From Myxococcus sp. CA023 (GTDB lineage Bacteria > Myxococcota > Myxococcia > Myxococcales > Myxococcaceae), in the NCBI RefSeq assembly GCF_010998615.1, contig NZ_JAAEAH010000060.1:1-61461 (forward strand): 61,461 nt of DNA. Reading direction: 5' to 3'. A program made the translations under genes and the position numbers. Shown here piece by piece: positions 43,906 to 52,654 of the stretch; position 1 is the stretch's first letter, and each line of letters opens with the position of its first letter. The notes under the pieces were generated by a model. The model had not been told where the DNA came from. It did no database searches and was given only the letters and a program-made list of their open reading frames with translations.

Positions 43906-44415
43906 TATCTCTGGCCGCTTACGGCCGGTTGTCTTACGCCTGCGCGCAGAGGAAGGGGCAAGGGCGCGGAGCCGTTCGGGTTTCGATGAAGCCGACCCTT
44001 GACCCTCCCGAGCACGCAGGCGCCTTGACCTGTTCGAAAACGCGATACGCGAAGGCGATCCGCGAGCGAACCGATAGGGCGGCCCATGGCGCTGGCACCA
44101 GGGGCGGCCCGTGGATTGGGCTTTGCGGCACTACCCTCACCTGACGTTGTACCGAGAGTAGCCCGGCTCCGTGGACACCCGAGATGTGATGGAAGGAGCA
44201 CGGGATGTTCGCGTTCGACACCTCTCTCGAGGGGTTCGTCCGGAAGAAAATTTGGGACGCACGCCGAATCCCTCCCTCTTTACCTTCGAAGGCCGGGGGG
44301 CCGCCCTTGCCCGACTTCTTCACGCACGGAGTGGAACTCGTCGAACCATCATTTCCATAGGACTTGTCGTGACGTGAATCACCATCACACCGCAGTAACG
44401 AACGAAAGGCAGCAG

Positions 44416-44829
44416 ATGCGTAGACAGGGATATGTGAATCTTTCTGGGATCAGGGCCGCGGTGGTGGCCGCGACCGTAATAGCTGTCCCAACTGCTCATG
44501 CCGAAGAGTTCCTGATCGGGTGGAGTTCGCGGGATTCCCCCAAGGGGGGATATTCGGATGTCGAGGTTTATACGACCTCGGCCACTTCCGGATTCATGAC
44601 CGTGTGCGATAGCGGTGCGCCGGATGGGCTCCGCGCCGTAGGGATACTTGAGTGGGGTAGCTACAGCAAGGAGGTGCAGGACCCGAACGGTGTCCTCGGC
44701 CTTTGCAACACGGGCAACGTGTCCTTGCCCCGCGCAGGGTCGGGCATACGCGTTACGCTGTGGAGTTGCTTGAGGAACGGGGCCGCTGGTGTTCTCCAGT
44801 ACTGCGACTCCAATCACATCTTCATGTAG
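44416..44829 (+). CDS. Small exported protein of unknown function
   Basis: Predicted 137-residue protein. ATG at 44416 follows AAAGGCAGC. Residues 1-32 form a classical signal peptide (GIRAAVVAATVIAVPTAHAEE). The mature part is about 105 residues and includes four cysteines (VCDSG, GLCNTG, WSCLRN, QYCDSN) likely forming two disulfides. Lower G/C at third positions than the neighbours suggests recent arrival. No family recognised. Confidence 0.6.
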   Translation: MRRQGYVNLSGIRAAVVAATVIAVPTAHAEEFLIGWSSRDSPKGGYSDVEVYTTSATSGFMTVCDSGAPDGLRAVGILEWGSYSKEVQDPNGVLGLCNTGNVSLPRAGSGIRVTLWSCLRNGAAGVLQYCDSNHIFM

Positions 44830-45086
44830 CTTGGGTTGCTGTAGGTGGCGGTGCGGCAGGACTCATCCTGAGCACGGCGTTTCCGAAAGCGGGTATGAAA
44901 GGGGCAGGGCCTGTCCTCGTGCGTGTGTAGATGATGAAAAGACATGGGGGAGGCCGGGCTGCGGACCGGCATGGAAGGGATGGCCATGTTCGAACCCATC
45001 CGGTGGGTTGATGGATGAGCGACTGTGACGCTAGCGGGGAGTGCAGCTGATTGCTCCCCACCAGCGAGGGTGCAAGACGAAGACAC

Positions 45087-45240
45087 AGGATGGACGAGAG
45101 CTGTGTCGACGCCGTCGACGATGGAGAGTGGAGCGGCTTTTCCCCTGGCTCCAGAACTTCCGCCGCCTCGTCATCTGCTACGAGGTGAAGGTGGGAACCT
45201 CCTCGACTTCCTCCAGTTCGGCTGCATCCAGACAGAATGA
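45087..45240 (+). pseudogene. IS5-type transposase C-terminal fragment with frameshift
   Basis: [20 protein letters not shown] and [14 protein letters not shown] are the typical end of IS5-family transposases. After a one-base shift near 45190 the frame continues as [16 protein letters not shown] and a stop, matching the usual ENFL..LQLGC tail. No element ends were found. The remaining intergenic DNA, 44830-45086 and 45241-45388, shows only a GGGGAG/CTCCCC hairpin at about 45036-45059. Confidence 0.65.
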
Positions 45241-45388
45241 GGTCATACGGTGCATTCTTCCAAGAAGCCTGGAGGACTGGGTCTGCTCATTTTTGACAAC
45301 GGGCCCGGGCGTAATCACAAGGCAGGCAGATGCGTACTGAGGTGTGCGAGAGGAGCCCCTCTTGCGACATGAACTTCAAGGAGTCACA

Positions 45389-46675
45389 ATGGTATCGCTA
45401 CTCAATCCCAGCTCTTCGTCCAAGACACCGCCGCCCGCGCGAAAATCCACTTCGAAACCCAGTGCTGTCCCGGCGAAAAACAATACGCCGACGTCCGGTC
45501 CACAGGCTTCTCCGGCGCCAACACCATCCCCGTCGGTGGCAAACCAACGGTTGAATGATGGCTTTGATCGGTTCCCGCCCGCTCACCGGTACGGTGCATC
45601 CGGGCATGCCAATCCGTCGGCGCCTCCGTTTATCGGCCCTCGAGTTCCGACGCCGACTCCCACTCCCCAGGTTTCGCGGACGAGCGCTCCTGCGAAGCCA
45701 ACGCCGACGCCGACTCCCCATGCTTCGCAGACGAACGCTCCTGCGAAGTCGACGCCGAACGCCACGGTGAACCCGCGCGCGCCTAATGGGCCTGCGAGGG
45801 GGGCGGATGACAAGAAGGAAGATGGGGGCCCAGCGCCTTTGGAGTTGCTCAAGCGCGTAGGGGAGGGGGCGAAGACGGAGGCAGATATCAAGTTGGCCTC
45901 GCAGACCCGCAACGACCCATCTAGGGGACGCTGGGGGAAGGTCGAGCCGAAGAACACTCCGATGTCTCGTGGCGCAAGTGCATTGGGCTTGGCGGGCTCA
46001 CTGGCGCAGCTTCCGCAGAATGGCGTGGAGCTGAGTGAGGCCATCGAGAAGGGCGATGTGACGGGGGTTGTCGATAAGGGGGCGAGTCTGACATCCAACG
46101 CATTCAACATCGCCAAGGGGGGGCTCGAGACGGCAGCCTCGTTCGAGACATTCTACTCTTTACGCAATGCGGCTCAGAACCGGCTTCAGGACAAGGTTCA
46201 GAGCAAGGGGGGGCAGGTTGCAGGGAAAGAGGCCGCCGACATCGCGGGAAAGGCCGCGCAGGCGAGTCTCGATTCTCTCAATGAGGGCATTCAGCACCAA
46301 TCCAACAACGCTGCGAAGAGAGCGGCAGTCGATGCTGCCAAGAAGCTCCCCGTGCGTTCGGAGTTGAAGATCGCTACCAAGGAGGCCTTCAAGGCGGCAT
46401 CGCTTCTTGCTCGCAATGGCGCAACCTCCGCTGTGGCGAAGGCCTCCGCCCGCTTCGTTCCGGGGTTGAATGTCGGCATTGCTGTCGCGGATGGGGTGGC
46501 AGCGGCTGCTGCTTTGAAGAATATTAAAGAAAAGCCCATCAAGGCAATTGCGGCCTCCGTTACCGCCCTCGGGTCGCTTGCCGCAGCGACGAACATCCCC
46601 ATCGTTAGCCAGGTGGGAGGGGTCGTCTCGGCTGCTTCCAGTCTCTTGGGGTCCATCTTCGGCGAAGACGACTGA
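45389..46675 (+). CDS. Family H protein, copy C: Pro/Thr-rich N-terminus and conserved hydrophobic C-terminus
   Basis: Predicted 428-residue protein. AAGGAG lies six bases before ATG 45389. Residues 1-140 are extremely Pro/Thr/Ser/Ala-rich with repeated PTPTPTP and SQTNAPAK-like units, suggesting an extended, flexible arm. The middle is charged and helical. The last 80 residues have ARFVPGLNVGIAV and TALGSLAAATNIPIVSQVGG, then a short acidic ending (GEDD) not present in A or B. The trigger-factor-like gene follows 135 bases downstream across a perfect hairpin, reproducing the B locus. IS5 debris lies upstream and ISL3/IS3 debris downstream of the pair, consistent with a mobile or hypervariable locus. 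Confidence 0.75.
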   Translation: MVSLLNPSSSSKTPPPARKSTSKPSAVPAKNNTPTSGPQASPAPTPSPSVANQRLNDGFDRFPPAHRYGASGHANPSAPPFIGPRVPTPTPTPQVSRTSAPAKPTPTPTPHASQTNAPAKSTPNATVNPRAPNGPARGADDKKEDGGPAPLELLKRVGEGAKTEADIKLASQTRNDPSRGRWGKVEPKNTPMSRGASALGLAGSLAQLPQNGVELSEAIEKGDVTGVVDKGASLTSNAFNIAKGGLETAASFETFYSLRNAAQNRLQDKVQSKGGQVAGKEAADIAGKAAQASLDSLNEGIQHQSNNAAKRAAVDAAKKLPVRSELKIATKEAFKAASLLARNGATSAVAKASARFVPGLNVGIAVADGVAAAAALKNIKEKPIKAIAASVTALGSLAAATNIPIVSQVGGVVSAASSLLGSIFGEDD

Positions 46676-46753
46676 GGGCTGTGGCAGTGCTTCTGCCCGC
46701 ATGCCTCGTTCCGCGCTCGTGGAGGGCGGGACGGGGCATCTCGTACCCAGGAA

Positions 46754-46776
46754 CCGACTCCGCTTTCCGGAGTCGG
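46754..46776 (+). terminator. Perfect hairpin between family H copy C and the trigger-factor-like gene
   Basis: CCGACTCCG (46754-46762), loop CTTTC, CGGAGTCGG (46768-46776): nine perfect base pairs. No T tract follows, so it may be a processing or mRNA-stabilising structure rather than a full terminator. It is the positional counterpart of the hairpin at 19915-19952, with a different sequence. Confidence 0.6.
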
Positions 46777-46810
46777 GAATCACCTCACATCCACAATCCG
46801 TCGAGGTCCC

Positions 46811-47902
46811 ATGCAGCGCAAGCACAGCGATTGGATGAGCAGCGGGGCCGAATCCTCCTTCGAGGAACTCAAGGGACGGATGTTTTTGATGCGCGTATCC
46901 CCAGCGCTGTCCGTGGACGACCGCTCTGTGGCGCTTCCCTCCTGCGCGCCGCCGTCCCTGGAGGGGCTTGCGGTTTCCATTCCTCCTCGCGAGCCTGTCA
47001 CAGGGCAAGACATCCACGAGCGATTTCGGGAGCTGTGTCGGGCGTCCGCTCGACGGAGGGTACTCGCTCGAGGTGAGGCGATTGCCGAGGGAGATGAAGT
47101 CTCCCTTGACGTCATCGGCTTTGCCCGGAGACGTCCCATTCCCTTCTCGTCGCGCAGTGACTGGAGGGCCGAGGTTGCTCCGGAGCCTCTGCTCCCTGGA
47201 TTCTTTGAGGCGCTGGTAGGCCTGCACGTGGGCGCGGAAGTGGAGGTGCAGGTGATGCTCCCATGCGACTACCCAGTGGCGTCGTTGCGTGAGGTGCCAG
47301 CACGATTCCTTGTGGAAGTGAAAGCCGCGCACGAATTGCTGGTACCCGGCGCGGATTCCCCCGCGTGTCTCGCGCTCCTCGGTCGTGGTTCTACGCTCGA
47401 CGAAGTCATGCTGCGTATCGGAGAAGAGCTCCAGGATGAAAGGGAGGTTGCCGCTGTTCACGAGGCCCGGGCGCGCGTGCTCGACATGCTGGTCGAGCGA
47501 AGCGCCGTTGCGTTACCGGTATCTCTGGTTGACGAGGAGATTCGTCGTCTGTGGATGACCATTGAGCGTCCGGTGCTGCAGCGCAGGCAATGTTCAGATG
47601 AGGTCTTCCAGGAGGCACTGGAAGGGTGGCTGACCGACCCCAGCACCCGAGACGATGCCGAGCGGCGATTGAAGGTAGCGCTCATCCTGGGAGCCGTGGC
47701 CGTGCGCGACCGTGTCCAGCCGCGGGGCGCGTCCATGAGGTCGCTCTGGGAGCGCTTGGCCACCCTGGCGAACCTGCCCCTCGAGGAACTGAAGACGACG
47801 CTCGAGGCCACTTCGGACCTCGCGCGACGAGCGCACAACGTCCTGCTGCATCTGGCGACCCTGGACCATGTGATGGCTCAGGTGCGCTTCGAAGAGCGGT
47901 AG
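46811..47902 (+). CDS. Trigger-factor-like PPIase chaperone without ribosome-binding domain (partner of family H copy C)
   Basis: Predicted 363-residue cytoplasmic protein, paralogue of 18771-19859 along its whole length. Shared features are MxxSP near residue 30, APSLEGLAVSIP, an FKBP-like domain (GDEVSLDVIGFARRRPIPFSS; LPGFFEALVGLHVGAEVEVQVMLP; ARFLVEVKAAHEL) and a TF-type C-terminal domain (LPVSLVDEEIRRLWMTIE; EGWLTDPSTRDDAERRLKVA). No ribosome-binding loop is seen. It follows family H copy C. Its codon use is slightly less biased than in the copy B partner. Confidence 0.8.
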   Translation: MQRKHSDWMSSGAESSFEELKGRMFLMRVSPALSVDDRSVALPSCAPPSLEGLAVSIPPREPVTGQDIHERFRELCRASARRRVLARGEAIAEGDEVSLDVIGFARRRPIPFSSRSDWRAEVAPEPLLPGFFEALVGLHVGAEVEVQVMLPCDYPVASLREVPARFLVEVKAAHELLVPGADSPACLALLGRGSTLDEVMLRIGEELQDEREVAAVHEARARVLDMLVERSAVALPVSLVDEEIRRLWMTIERPVLQRRQCSDEVFQEALEGWLTDPSTRDDAERRLKVALILGAVAVRDRVQPRGASMRSLWERLATLANLPLEELKTTLEATSDLARRAHNVLLHLATLDHVMAQVRFEER

Positions 47903-47931
47903 TGCCATTCGTGAAGTTGCCCCGGTTTCGT

Positions 47932-48008
47932 GGCTCTCCCTCACTTTGTGTGATGCGTAGACTCAGACGGCGAGCAGCACACGACGGCGTAGCAGGTCGA
48001 AGTTGGCG
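47932..48008 (-). pseudogene. ISL3-type transposase end (scar), cut by IS3
   Basis: GGCTCTCCCTCACTTT (47932-47947) resembles the terminal repeat at 1649-1663. The minus strand up to 48008 encodes ANFDLLRRRVLLAV and TGA at 47963, the ISL3 transposase C-terminus. It is interrupted exactly where the IS3 left end starts (48009). Confidence 0.7.
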
Positions 48009-48520
48009 TGGTCTGCCCCCCGATTTTCGGACCAGTTGAAGCGTGAGAGAGTCCTCGCGGCCAGGAGGTAGGTCGGTCGTGAGGAAGAGCAGGTTTACCA
48101 CCGAGGAGCAGAGGGTCAGCATCCTGCGGGAGGCGGAGGCGCCCGGGGCCAGCGTGGTGGAGGTGGCCTGGAAGCACGGCGTCGCCGAGCAGACGCTCTA
48201 TCGGTGGCGCCAGAAGTTCGGCGGCATGGAGACAGGCGGCGCGACGCGGCTCAAAGAGTTGGAGAAGGAGCACGCGCGTCTGAAGAAGCTGCTGGCCGAG
48301 AGGGACCTCGAAATCGAGGTCATGATGGAAATCTCCACAAAAACGAAAGCTTCAACGGCCGCTTCCGGGACGAGTGCCTGTCAGCGGAGTGGTTTTCCAC
48401 CAGGAGGGATGCCGTCGTCCTCATCGAGGCGTGGCGGCGCGACTACAACGAGAAGCGTCCGCACAGCAGTTTGGGCTACAAGACACCTGCGGCATCTTCG
48501 TTTGTGCCTTCTGTGCCTCG
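48009..48520 (+). mobile_element. IS3-family element with internal deletion joining orfA to the end of orfB
   Basis: The left end TGGTCTGCCCCCCGATTTTC fits IS3 (IS407-like) ends. orfA starts at GTG 48079 behind AGGAGG and runs MRKSRFTTEEQRVSILREAE and LYRWRQKFGGME to EVMMEI near 48332. It then passes directly, in another frame, into the orfB C-terminus: SFNGRFRDECLSAEWF and NEKRPHSSLGYKTPA. Most of orfB, including the first two catalytic acids, is missing, so it cannot transpose by itself. No right terminal repeat was found in 48521-48638. Confidence 0.8.
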
Positions 48521-48638
48521 TTCGGGGCTGGCCTGTGCTTTCGGTGCCTCCACGCCCTCTCCGGAGTTGGCGACGCGCAGGGCCCGGCCCACGACTGCCA
48601 GAGGCGCTGTGAGCTTCACCCGCTTCCGTCGGGCAAGC

Positions 48639-50345
48639 TCAGATTTCCGTGAGTGGCAGCGGCGGGGTACGGGAGGCCCTTGCCACAGCGGCCAGTCCAT
48701 GAACGGAGAGGGCGTGGATCTGCATGGGGTAATCAGTAGCGAAGGGCCTTGGACCGTACATCTGCAGCGGCCCAGGCCAAGAGCCCCCCGGCTCTTGGAG
48801 TTCCGCCAGGTAGTGGATGGCGCGAGTCACGCACAGGTGCTCACTGGGCAGGTAGAAGGTCAGCAACGCTAGCGCCATACCCGTGGCAGCTGCCGAGCTC
48901 GCCGCCCCTTGCGTGGGGGGCCAACCCCCATCCGGGTTCTGCCGCTCAACGAACTCCCGTGCAAGATGCCGTGTCGAGTCATGGGAGGGGCCAAGCGCCA
49001 GCCCCACCTCGTGAGCGGCATAAGAGTCGATGTTGTACCAGTGCGCACGACAGCCGCCTTCCTGCCGCGCGCGCAGTGCAAGCCACTCCCCTGCGGGGGC
49101 CCAGAACGCAGGGACCGTGCCCCATTTGCGCAACGCCATGATGGCATGTGCGACCACGTCCTCGGCGGGCGGGTCGTCCCGGGACTGCCACGTCAGCCAC
49201 AACCCCGCTGGGGTCCGCATCCGCTCCAGGTACGCTCGCCCCAGGCCCGACGCGGACGTCCCGGCGTCCGTGCGAGGCAGGGCAAGCATCGCCATCGCGG
49301 TGGTGTCGGTATCCGACTCGACCCCTTCCCGGTAGGGCCAGCCTCCGTCCTCATTCTGAGAGCGCAGGAGAAAGGACCAGGCACGCTCGAACATCGCGGG
49401 CTCCAGGTCTTCACAACCCTCCAGCGCTCGGCACAGCAGAGCCGTGTCCCATACCTCCGTAGAGCTGAAGCACCACACCCCCGCTGTCGTGCGCTCGCGC
49501 AGAAGGAAGTCGAGCGCGCGGGCGAATGCCTCCGAGGTGGGGGCCCACCGGCGCAGCGCCGCGAGCGCCACGAGGGTCGCCCCCATCTGCCCACCGAAGG
49601 AGCCCGAGGCCGATTGGGCCTCGCGCAGCGCCTTCAGCGCCTCCTCGGTGTCCGCTGACGGCGCTTCATCGGCCAGCAAGAGGAACAGCGCGGCCAGCTC
49701 CGCTCCCGACCAACGCTTGAGCCGCACGGCCTGACGGGCGAGGAGCCGCTCCAGCACCTGTGCCTGGAGTTCCTCGCGAGATGGCCCTCCGCGCACGGGT
49801 GCGCCCACCGCGAGCGCGAGCGCGAGGAAGAAGTTCCGGCGGTCGCAGAAGACCGGCTCGGAGAAGATCGGATGGGACACGTCAAGGCTGGCAGTGGGGT
49901 CCGCGCCGCCCACCCACGCTTGGAGCCAGCTCTCTATCAGACGAGGCACTTCGTGGTGGTTCTGGACCGGTGCGGCCTGGACCCAGCGACGCGTCGCGCT
50001 CAGGTGCGGTCGCAATTCGGGAACGAATGCATCCGCGATCAAGCACGCCAGGGCATTTTCAAGGAGCCTTGGCGCGGGATGGACCCGCCACGCACCATCC
50101 GCTGACTGGGCTTGGGCCAGATGTGCACAGGCGCTGCGCAGCACACGCCGTGCGCGGTGTTGAAGGTCTTCATTTTTCGGACGGGGGCTCTCCTCTGCGT
50201 GACGGGCCCCGTCTGGCATGGCCACGCCTGTCTGTGCCTCGGCGCTCTTCAAGTGAGCTTCGGTGATTCCCGTGACGTCGGTGAGGTTGGCGCCGGTGAG
50301 GTCGGCGTCACGGAGATTGGTGACGAGGTGAGACCGGTCTGCCAT
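48639..50345 (-). CDS. Class II terpene cyclase, Rv3377c/squalene-hopene-cyclase type
   Basis: Predicted 568-residue alpha-helical barrel cyclase. ATG at 50345 follows GAGGAGG. Residues 9-25 look like a short pentapeptide-repeat stretch (LRDADLTGANLTDVTG), unusual here. QW-type motifs are QSADGAW, QNEDGGWPY, QNPDGGWP and QEPGGSW. The catalytic motif is DTDTTA at 345-350, which fits the DxDTT variant of mycobacterial Rv3377c (DCDTT) rather than the DxDD of hopene cyclases. It should protonate a linear diphosphate such as GGPP to a bicyclic one. It lies downstream of the Rv3378c-like gene on the same strand (265-base gap), so a two-step diterpene pathway is inferred. Confidence 0.8.
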   Translation of the reverse strand: MADRSHLVTNLRDADLTGANLTDVTGITEAHLKSAEAQTGVAMPDGARHAEESPRPKNEDLQHRARRVLRSACAHLAQAQSADGAWRVHPAPRLLENALACLIADAFVPELRPHLSATRRWVQAAPVQNHHEVPRLIESWLQAWVGGADPTASLDVSHPIFSEPVFCDRRNFFLALALAVGAPVRGGPSREELQAQVLERLLARQAVRLKRWSGAELAALFLLLADEAPSADTEEALKALREAQSASGSFGGQMGATLVALAALRRWAPTSEAFARALDFLLRERTTAGVWCFSSTEVWDTALLCRALEGCEDLEPAMFERAWSFLLRSQNEDGGWPYREGVESDTDTTAMAMLALPRTDAGTSASGLGRAYLERMRTPAGLWLTWQSRDDPPAEDVVAHAIMALRKWGTVPAFWAPAGEWLALRARQEGGCRAHWYNIDSYAAHEVGLALGPSHDSTRHLAREFVERQNPDGGWPPTQGAASSAAATGMALALLTFYLPSEHLCVTRAIHYLAELQEPGGSWPGPLQMYGPRPFATDYPMQIHALSVHGLAAVARASRTPPLPLTEI

Positions 50346-50610
50346 GGATGTTTCCTCCTCGAAGTGAACATCGCGTTCATCTGATGAAACGGGCCACGCC
50401 CTATCGGTACACGCTCCGAGTTGGAGTCGTTGGGCGCGCCAGCACTCCCTCGGAAGCGAGGGCCGTACGACTTGATGGGGCGTGCGCCGGCCGTAGCCCC
50501 AACTTCCCTCGTGTCGTACTTCTACGAGGCCATCGGCCTTGTGGCCGGGCGGGGTGACAAGAGGTGTTGGACCGCGGGAAGGAGCGGGCGCAGTCCAGGA
50601 GCACGTCACT

Positions 50611-51516
50611 TCAATGTGTGTCCTCCAGGGGAGGGGCCATCATGGGTGCGGGGTACCAGAATGGGCCCAGGCGGATACCCAGCCCCACCATGGGTCCTTC
50701 CTCCCATGCGCGGCGGTGGCTGATGGCCTCTTCCGCCCGCCCCGTCTTGTCGGCGCGCCAGGTGCGCCGCAGGTAGGCATGGTCGTAGAGCACGGTGCGC
50801 AGTTCCCGCTCGGTGAGCCGGTAGCCGGGCCGCTGGGTGAAGTAACAGTCCATTGGGCCTTGCAGCAGGGGAGGGACCTGCTCCGGGGACACCATGGGCT
50901 TGCCAAAAGCAATCATCAACTGGGCGAGAGGGATGTCCTCGCCGTAGAGCGCGCGGATGGCATCCTCGCGGGTGCGGGCTCCGGTGCGAACCACGGCCTG
51001 GAGCAACTCGTTCCAGGGGGCCCCCGACTGCGCCACCACCGAACACCACAGCGTGTGCTCGCCCCGAGGGGTGGCCGCCGCGACCTCCTCGGAAAGAGGC
51101 CGTAGCTCATCCGGCAGACTCTCCGCGCCCAGCAACCGCAGGCGCCAGCCCTTGTGCTGGGAGGCGGTGAGCAGCGAGAACTCCTTTACGAGCAGTGCCA
51201 CCCAGTCGAACAGGCGCTCGCGGTAGCGCGGGGTGACCTCGGCGAACTGACTCGGCGTGAGCAAGGGGGTGATGACGTGGCGCACACCGTGGTGGAAGAA
51301 CAGCTCCACGCAGGCGTTCATCTGGGAGATGGACCAGTGGGCATAGTCCTCGGAACTCACGTCGATGCCGGCCAGGGCGGCACTGCGGCGAGTACCTTCC
51401 ACCACCCAGATGAGCGTGGCGGGCGCTATCCGCCGCACCTGCTCGATGGGCGCCGCGAGAAATTGGTCCAAGGACATGGGCTCTGCTGCTGAGATATCGG
51501 GTGTCTTGTCAGGCAT
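50611..51516 (-). CDS. Rv3378c-like diterpene synthase with cis-prenyltransferase fold
   Basis: Predicted 301-residue protein; AAGGAG is five bases before ATG 51516. From memory of Rv3378c (tuberculosinol/isotuberculosinol synthase) the match is extensive: EGTRRS (40-45) for DGTRRW, LFFHHGVRHVITPLL for LFEHGIETVISPIF, LYGEDIPLAQLMIAFGKP for YYGEYVDKADMFIGFGRF, and RTVLYDHAYLRR for RRILYDHIYLRH, through to a shared C-terminus. The Asp of the DG motif is Glu40 here. In Mycobacterium the enzyme hydrolyses or rearranges the class II product to a free or nucleoside-linked diterpene. The neighbouring cyclase makes the same pairing. No GGPP synthase is in the window. Confidence 0.8.
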   Translation of the reverse strand: MPDKTPDISAAEPMSLDQFLAAPIEQVRRIAPATLIWVVEGTRRSAALAGIDVSSEDYAHWSISQMNACVELFFHHGVRHVITPLLTPSQFAEVTPRYRERLFDWVALLVKEFSLLTASQHKGWRLRLLGAESLPDELRPLSEEVAAATPRGEHTLWCSVVAQSGAPWNELLQAVVRTGARTREDAIRALYGEDIPLAQLMIAFGKPMVSPEQVPPLLQGPMDCYFTQRPGYRLTERELRTVLYDHAYLRRTWRADKTGRAEEAISHRRAWEEGPMVGLGIRLGPFWYPAPMMAPPLEDTH

Positions 51517-51722
51517 CGGGGCTCCTTCAATCGAGCGCAACGAACCTCTTGCGCTCGGAGCCGTCGAACGCGCGGCAGTAGGGATAGCGCCTATCTCGGA
51601 AGGGGCTCCGGGCGCAAGCTGGATCCAGAGTCCTGGAGAGAGGTCTCTTTACCAGCATCATCTCCCAGAGGCTGCGCACGTGTGAGAGGAATGGCCATTG
51701 TCCTGTGCCCAGACCCGCAAGG

Positions 51723-52356
51723 GTCAAGTCCCGAATCTTGTGTAGTTGTTCGGGAGGGGGTTCGGGGGAGGGAAACTCCTCGAGCATGTCAGGCAGCAAT
51801 GATTGGGTTTGATTTCAGCAGGGACATGTCGAGGTAGCGGCGGTCGTCCCAGACGCCGGTGGTTTCGAGGGCGACGGCGGTGATGAGGCGCAGAGCGCTG
51901 GCGCGATCCGGGAAGGCGCCGACGGAGCGGATGCGGCGCTTGACCTCGCTGTGGAGCCGCTCCAGGCCGTTGGTACTGCGCAGGCACTCCATAGCCTCGG
52001 GCATCTGGCGCCCCAGTCCCTCCTGGAGGGCCTCCAGTCGCTTCCTGGCGTCCTGCAGGTGGGGGGGCTCGAAGATGGCGGACGTCTGCTTTCCCAGCCG
52101 TCCTCGCAGCCGCCAGGGGGGCCTTGCCGAAGACATTGCGGGTGAGGTGCACCGTGCAGCGTTGCAACTGCGCCTCGGGGAGCGCCTGCCGGGCCGCGGC
52201 GGCGAGCCTCGCATGCCCGTCGGCGATGACGAGCCGCACGCCCGTCAGGACTTGCTCAAGCAACTGGCGCAGCAGCTCCAGCCAGGACTCTACGGACTCG
52301 CTGCCACCCAGGGGGATGACCGGCAGGTGCCGGATCCCGTCCTCGCCCACGTGTAG
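51723..52356 (-). pseudogene. IS256-family transposase remnant, truncated and frameshifted
   Basis: The minus strand carries [40 protein letters not shown] and QRCTVHLTRNVFGKAPL in one frame, and after a shift near 52120 RLEALQEGLGRQMPEAMECL, STNGLERLHSEVKRRIRSVG to a stop at 51789. This is the IS256 mutator-type transposase without its N-terminal third. GTCAAGTCCCGAATCTTGTG (51723-51742) is the likely terminal repeat; a similar solo end is at 55775. Confidence 0.8.
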
Positions 52357-52390
52357 GCCACCAGGGCGGAGACGTTCTGCACGCGCGCGC

Positions 52391-52450
52391 CTCGCTCACT
52401 CGTATTGACGCGCTCAGGGCGCAGCGGCCGAGTATCTGGTTGGCACAGTG
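52391..52450 (+). repeat. Dispersed repeat R1, copy G
   Basis: CTCGCTCACTCGTATTGACG, CGCTCAGGGCGCAGCGGCCG AGTATCTGGTTGGCACAG. It abuts the truncated IS256 end on one side and a phage-like fragment on the other, so R1 may mark recombination junctions. Confidence 0.55.
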
Positions 52451-52597
52451 CATTTCCTCCCAGCACGCGGAGAGCAGCTCATCCATCTGGCCGCCGCTCT
52501 TCGCCAGCTTTCTGTCAGCGAGGACGCGCTCCTCCTGCACCTTCATGCCGCGGATGCGGCCCGTCAGCCCCGAGGGGCATGTGATGACGCCTGCCAT
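52450..52597 (-). pseudogene. Phage-like gene fragment
   Basis: About 48 codons from ATG 52597 ([44 protein letters not shown]) look like the start of a phage structural or packaging-related protein; similar openings occur in myxobacterial prophage-type clusters as I recall, unverified. The frame is then diverted by repeat R1. Confidence 0.4.
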
Positions 52598-52654
52598 GCG
52601 CTGCCTCCTCGGGGGCAAGGCCGCCCGGGAGGAAGGAGGGGGACAGCGGGGCGG

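Noticed and set aside
45036..45059. GGGGAG...CTCCCC inverted repeat as a terminator for the small exported gene
   Set aside because: It is 200 bases after the stop, has a 12-base loop and no T tract.
51527..51799. Open frame upstream of the Rv3378c-like gene
   Set aside because: Third-position G/C is not elevated and the frame runs into the IS256 end; it more likely contains the terpene operon promoter.
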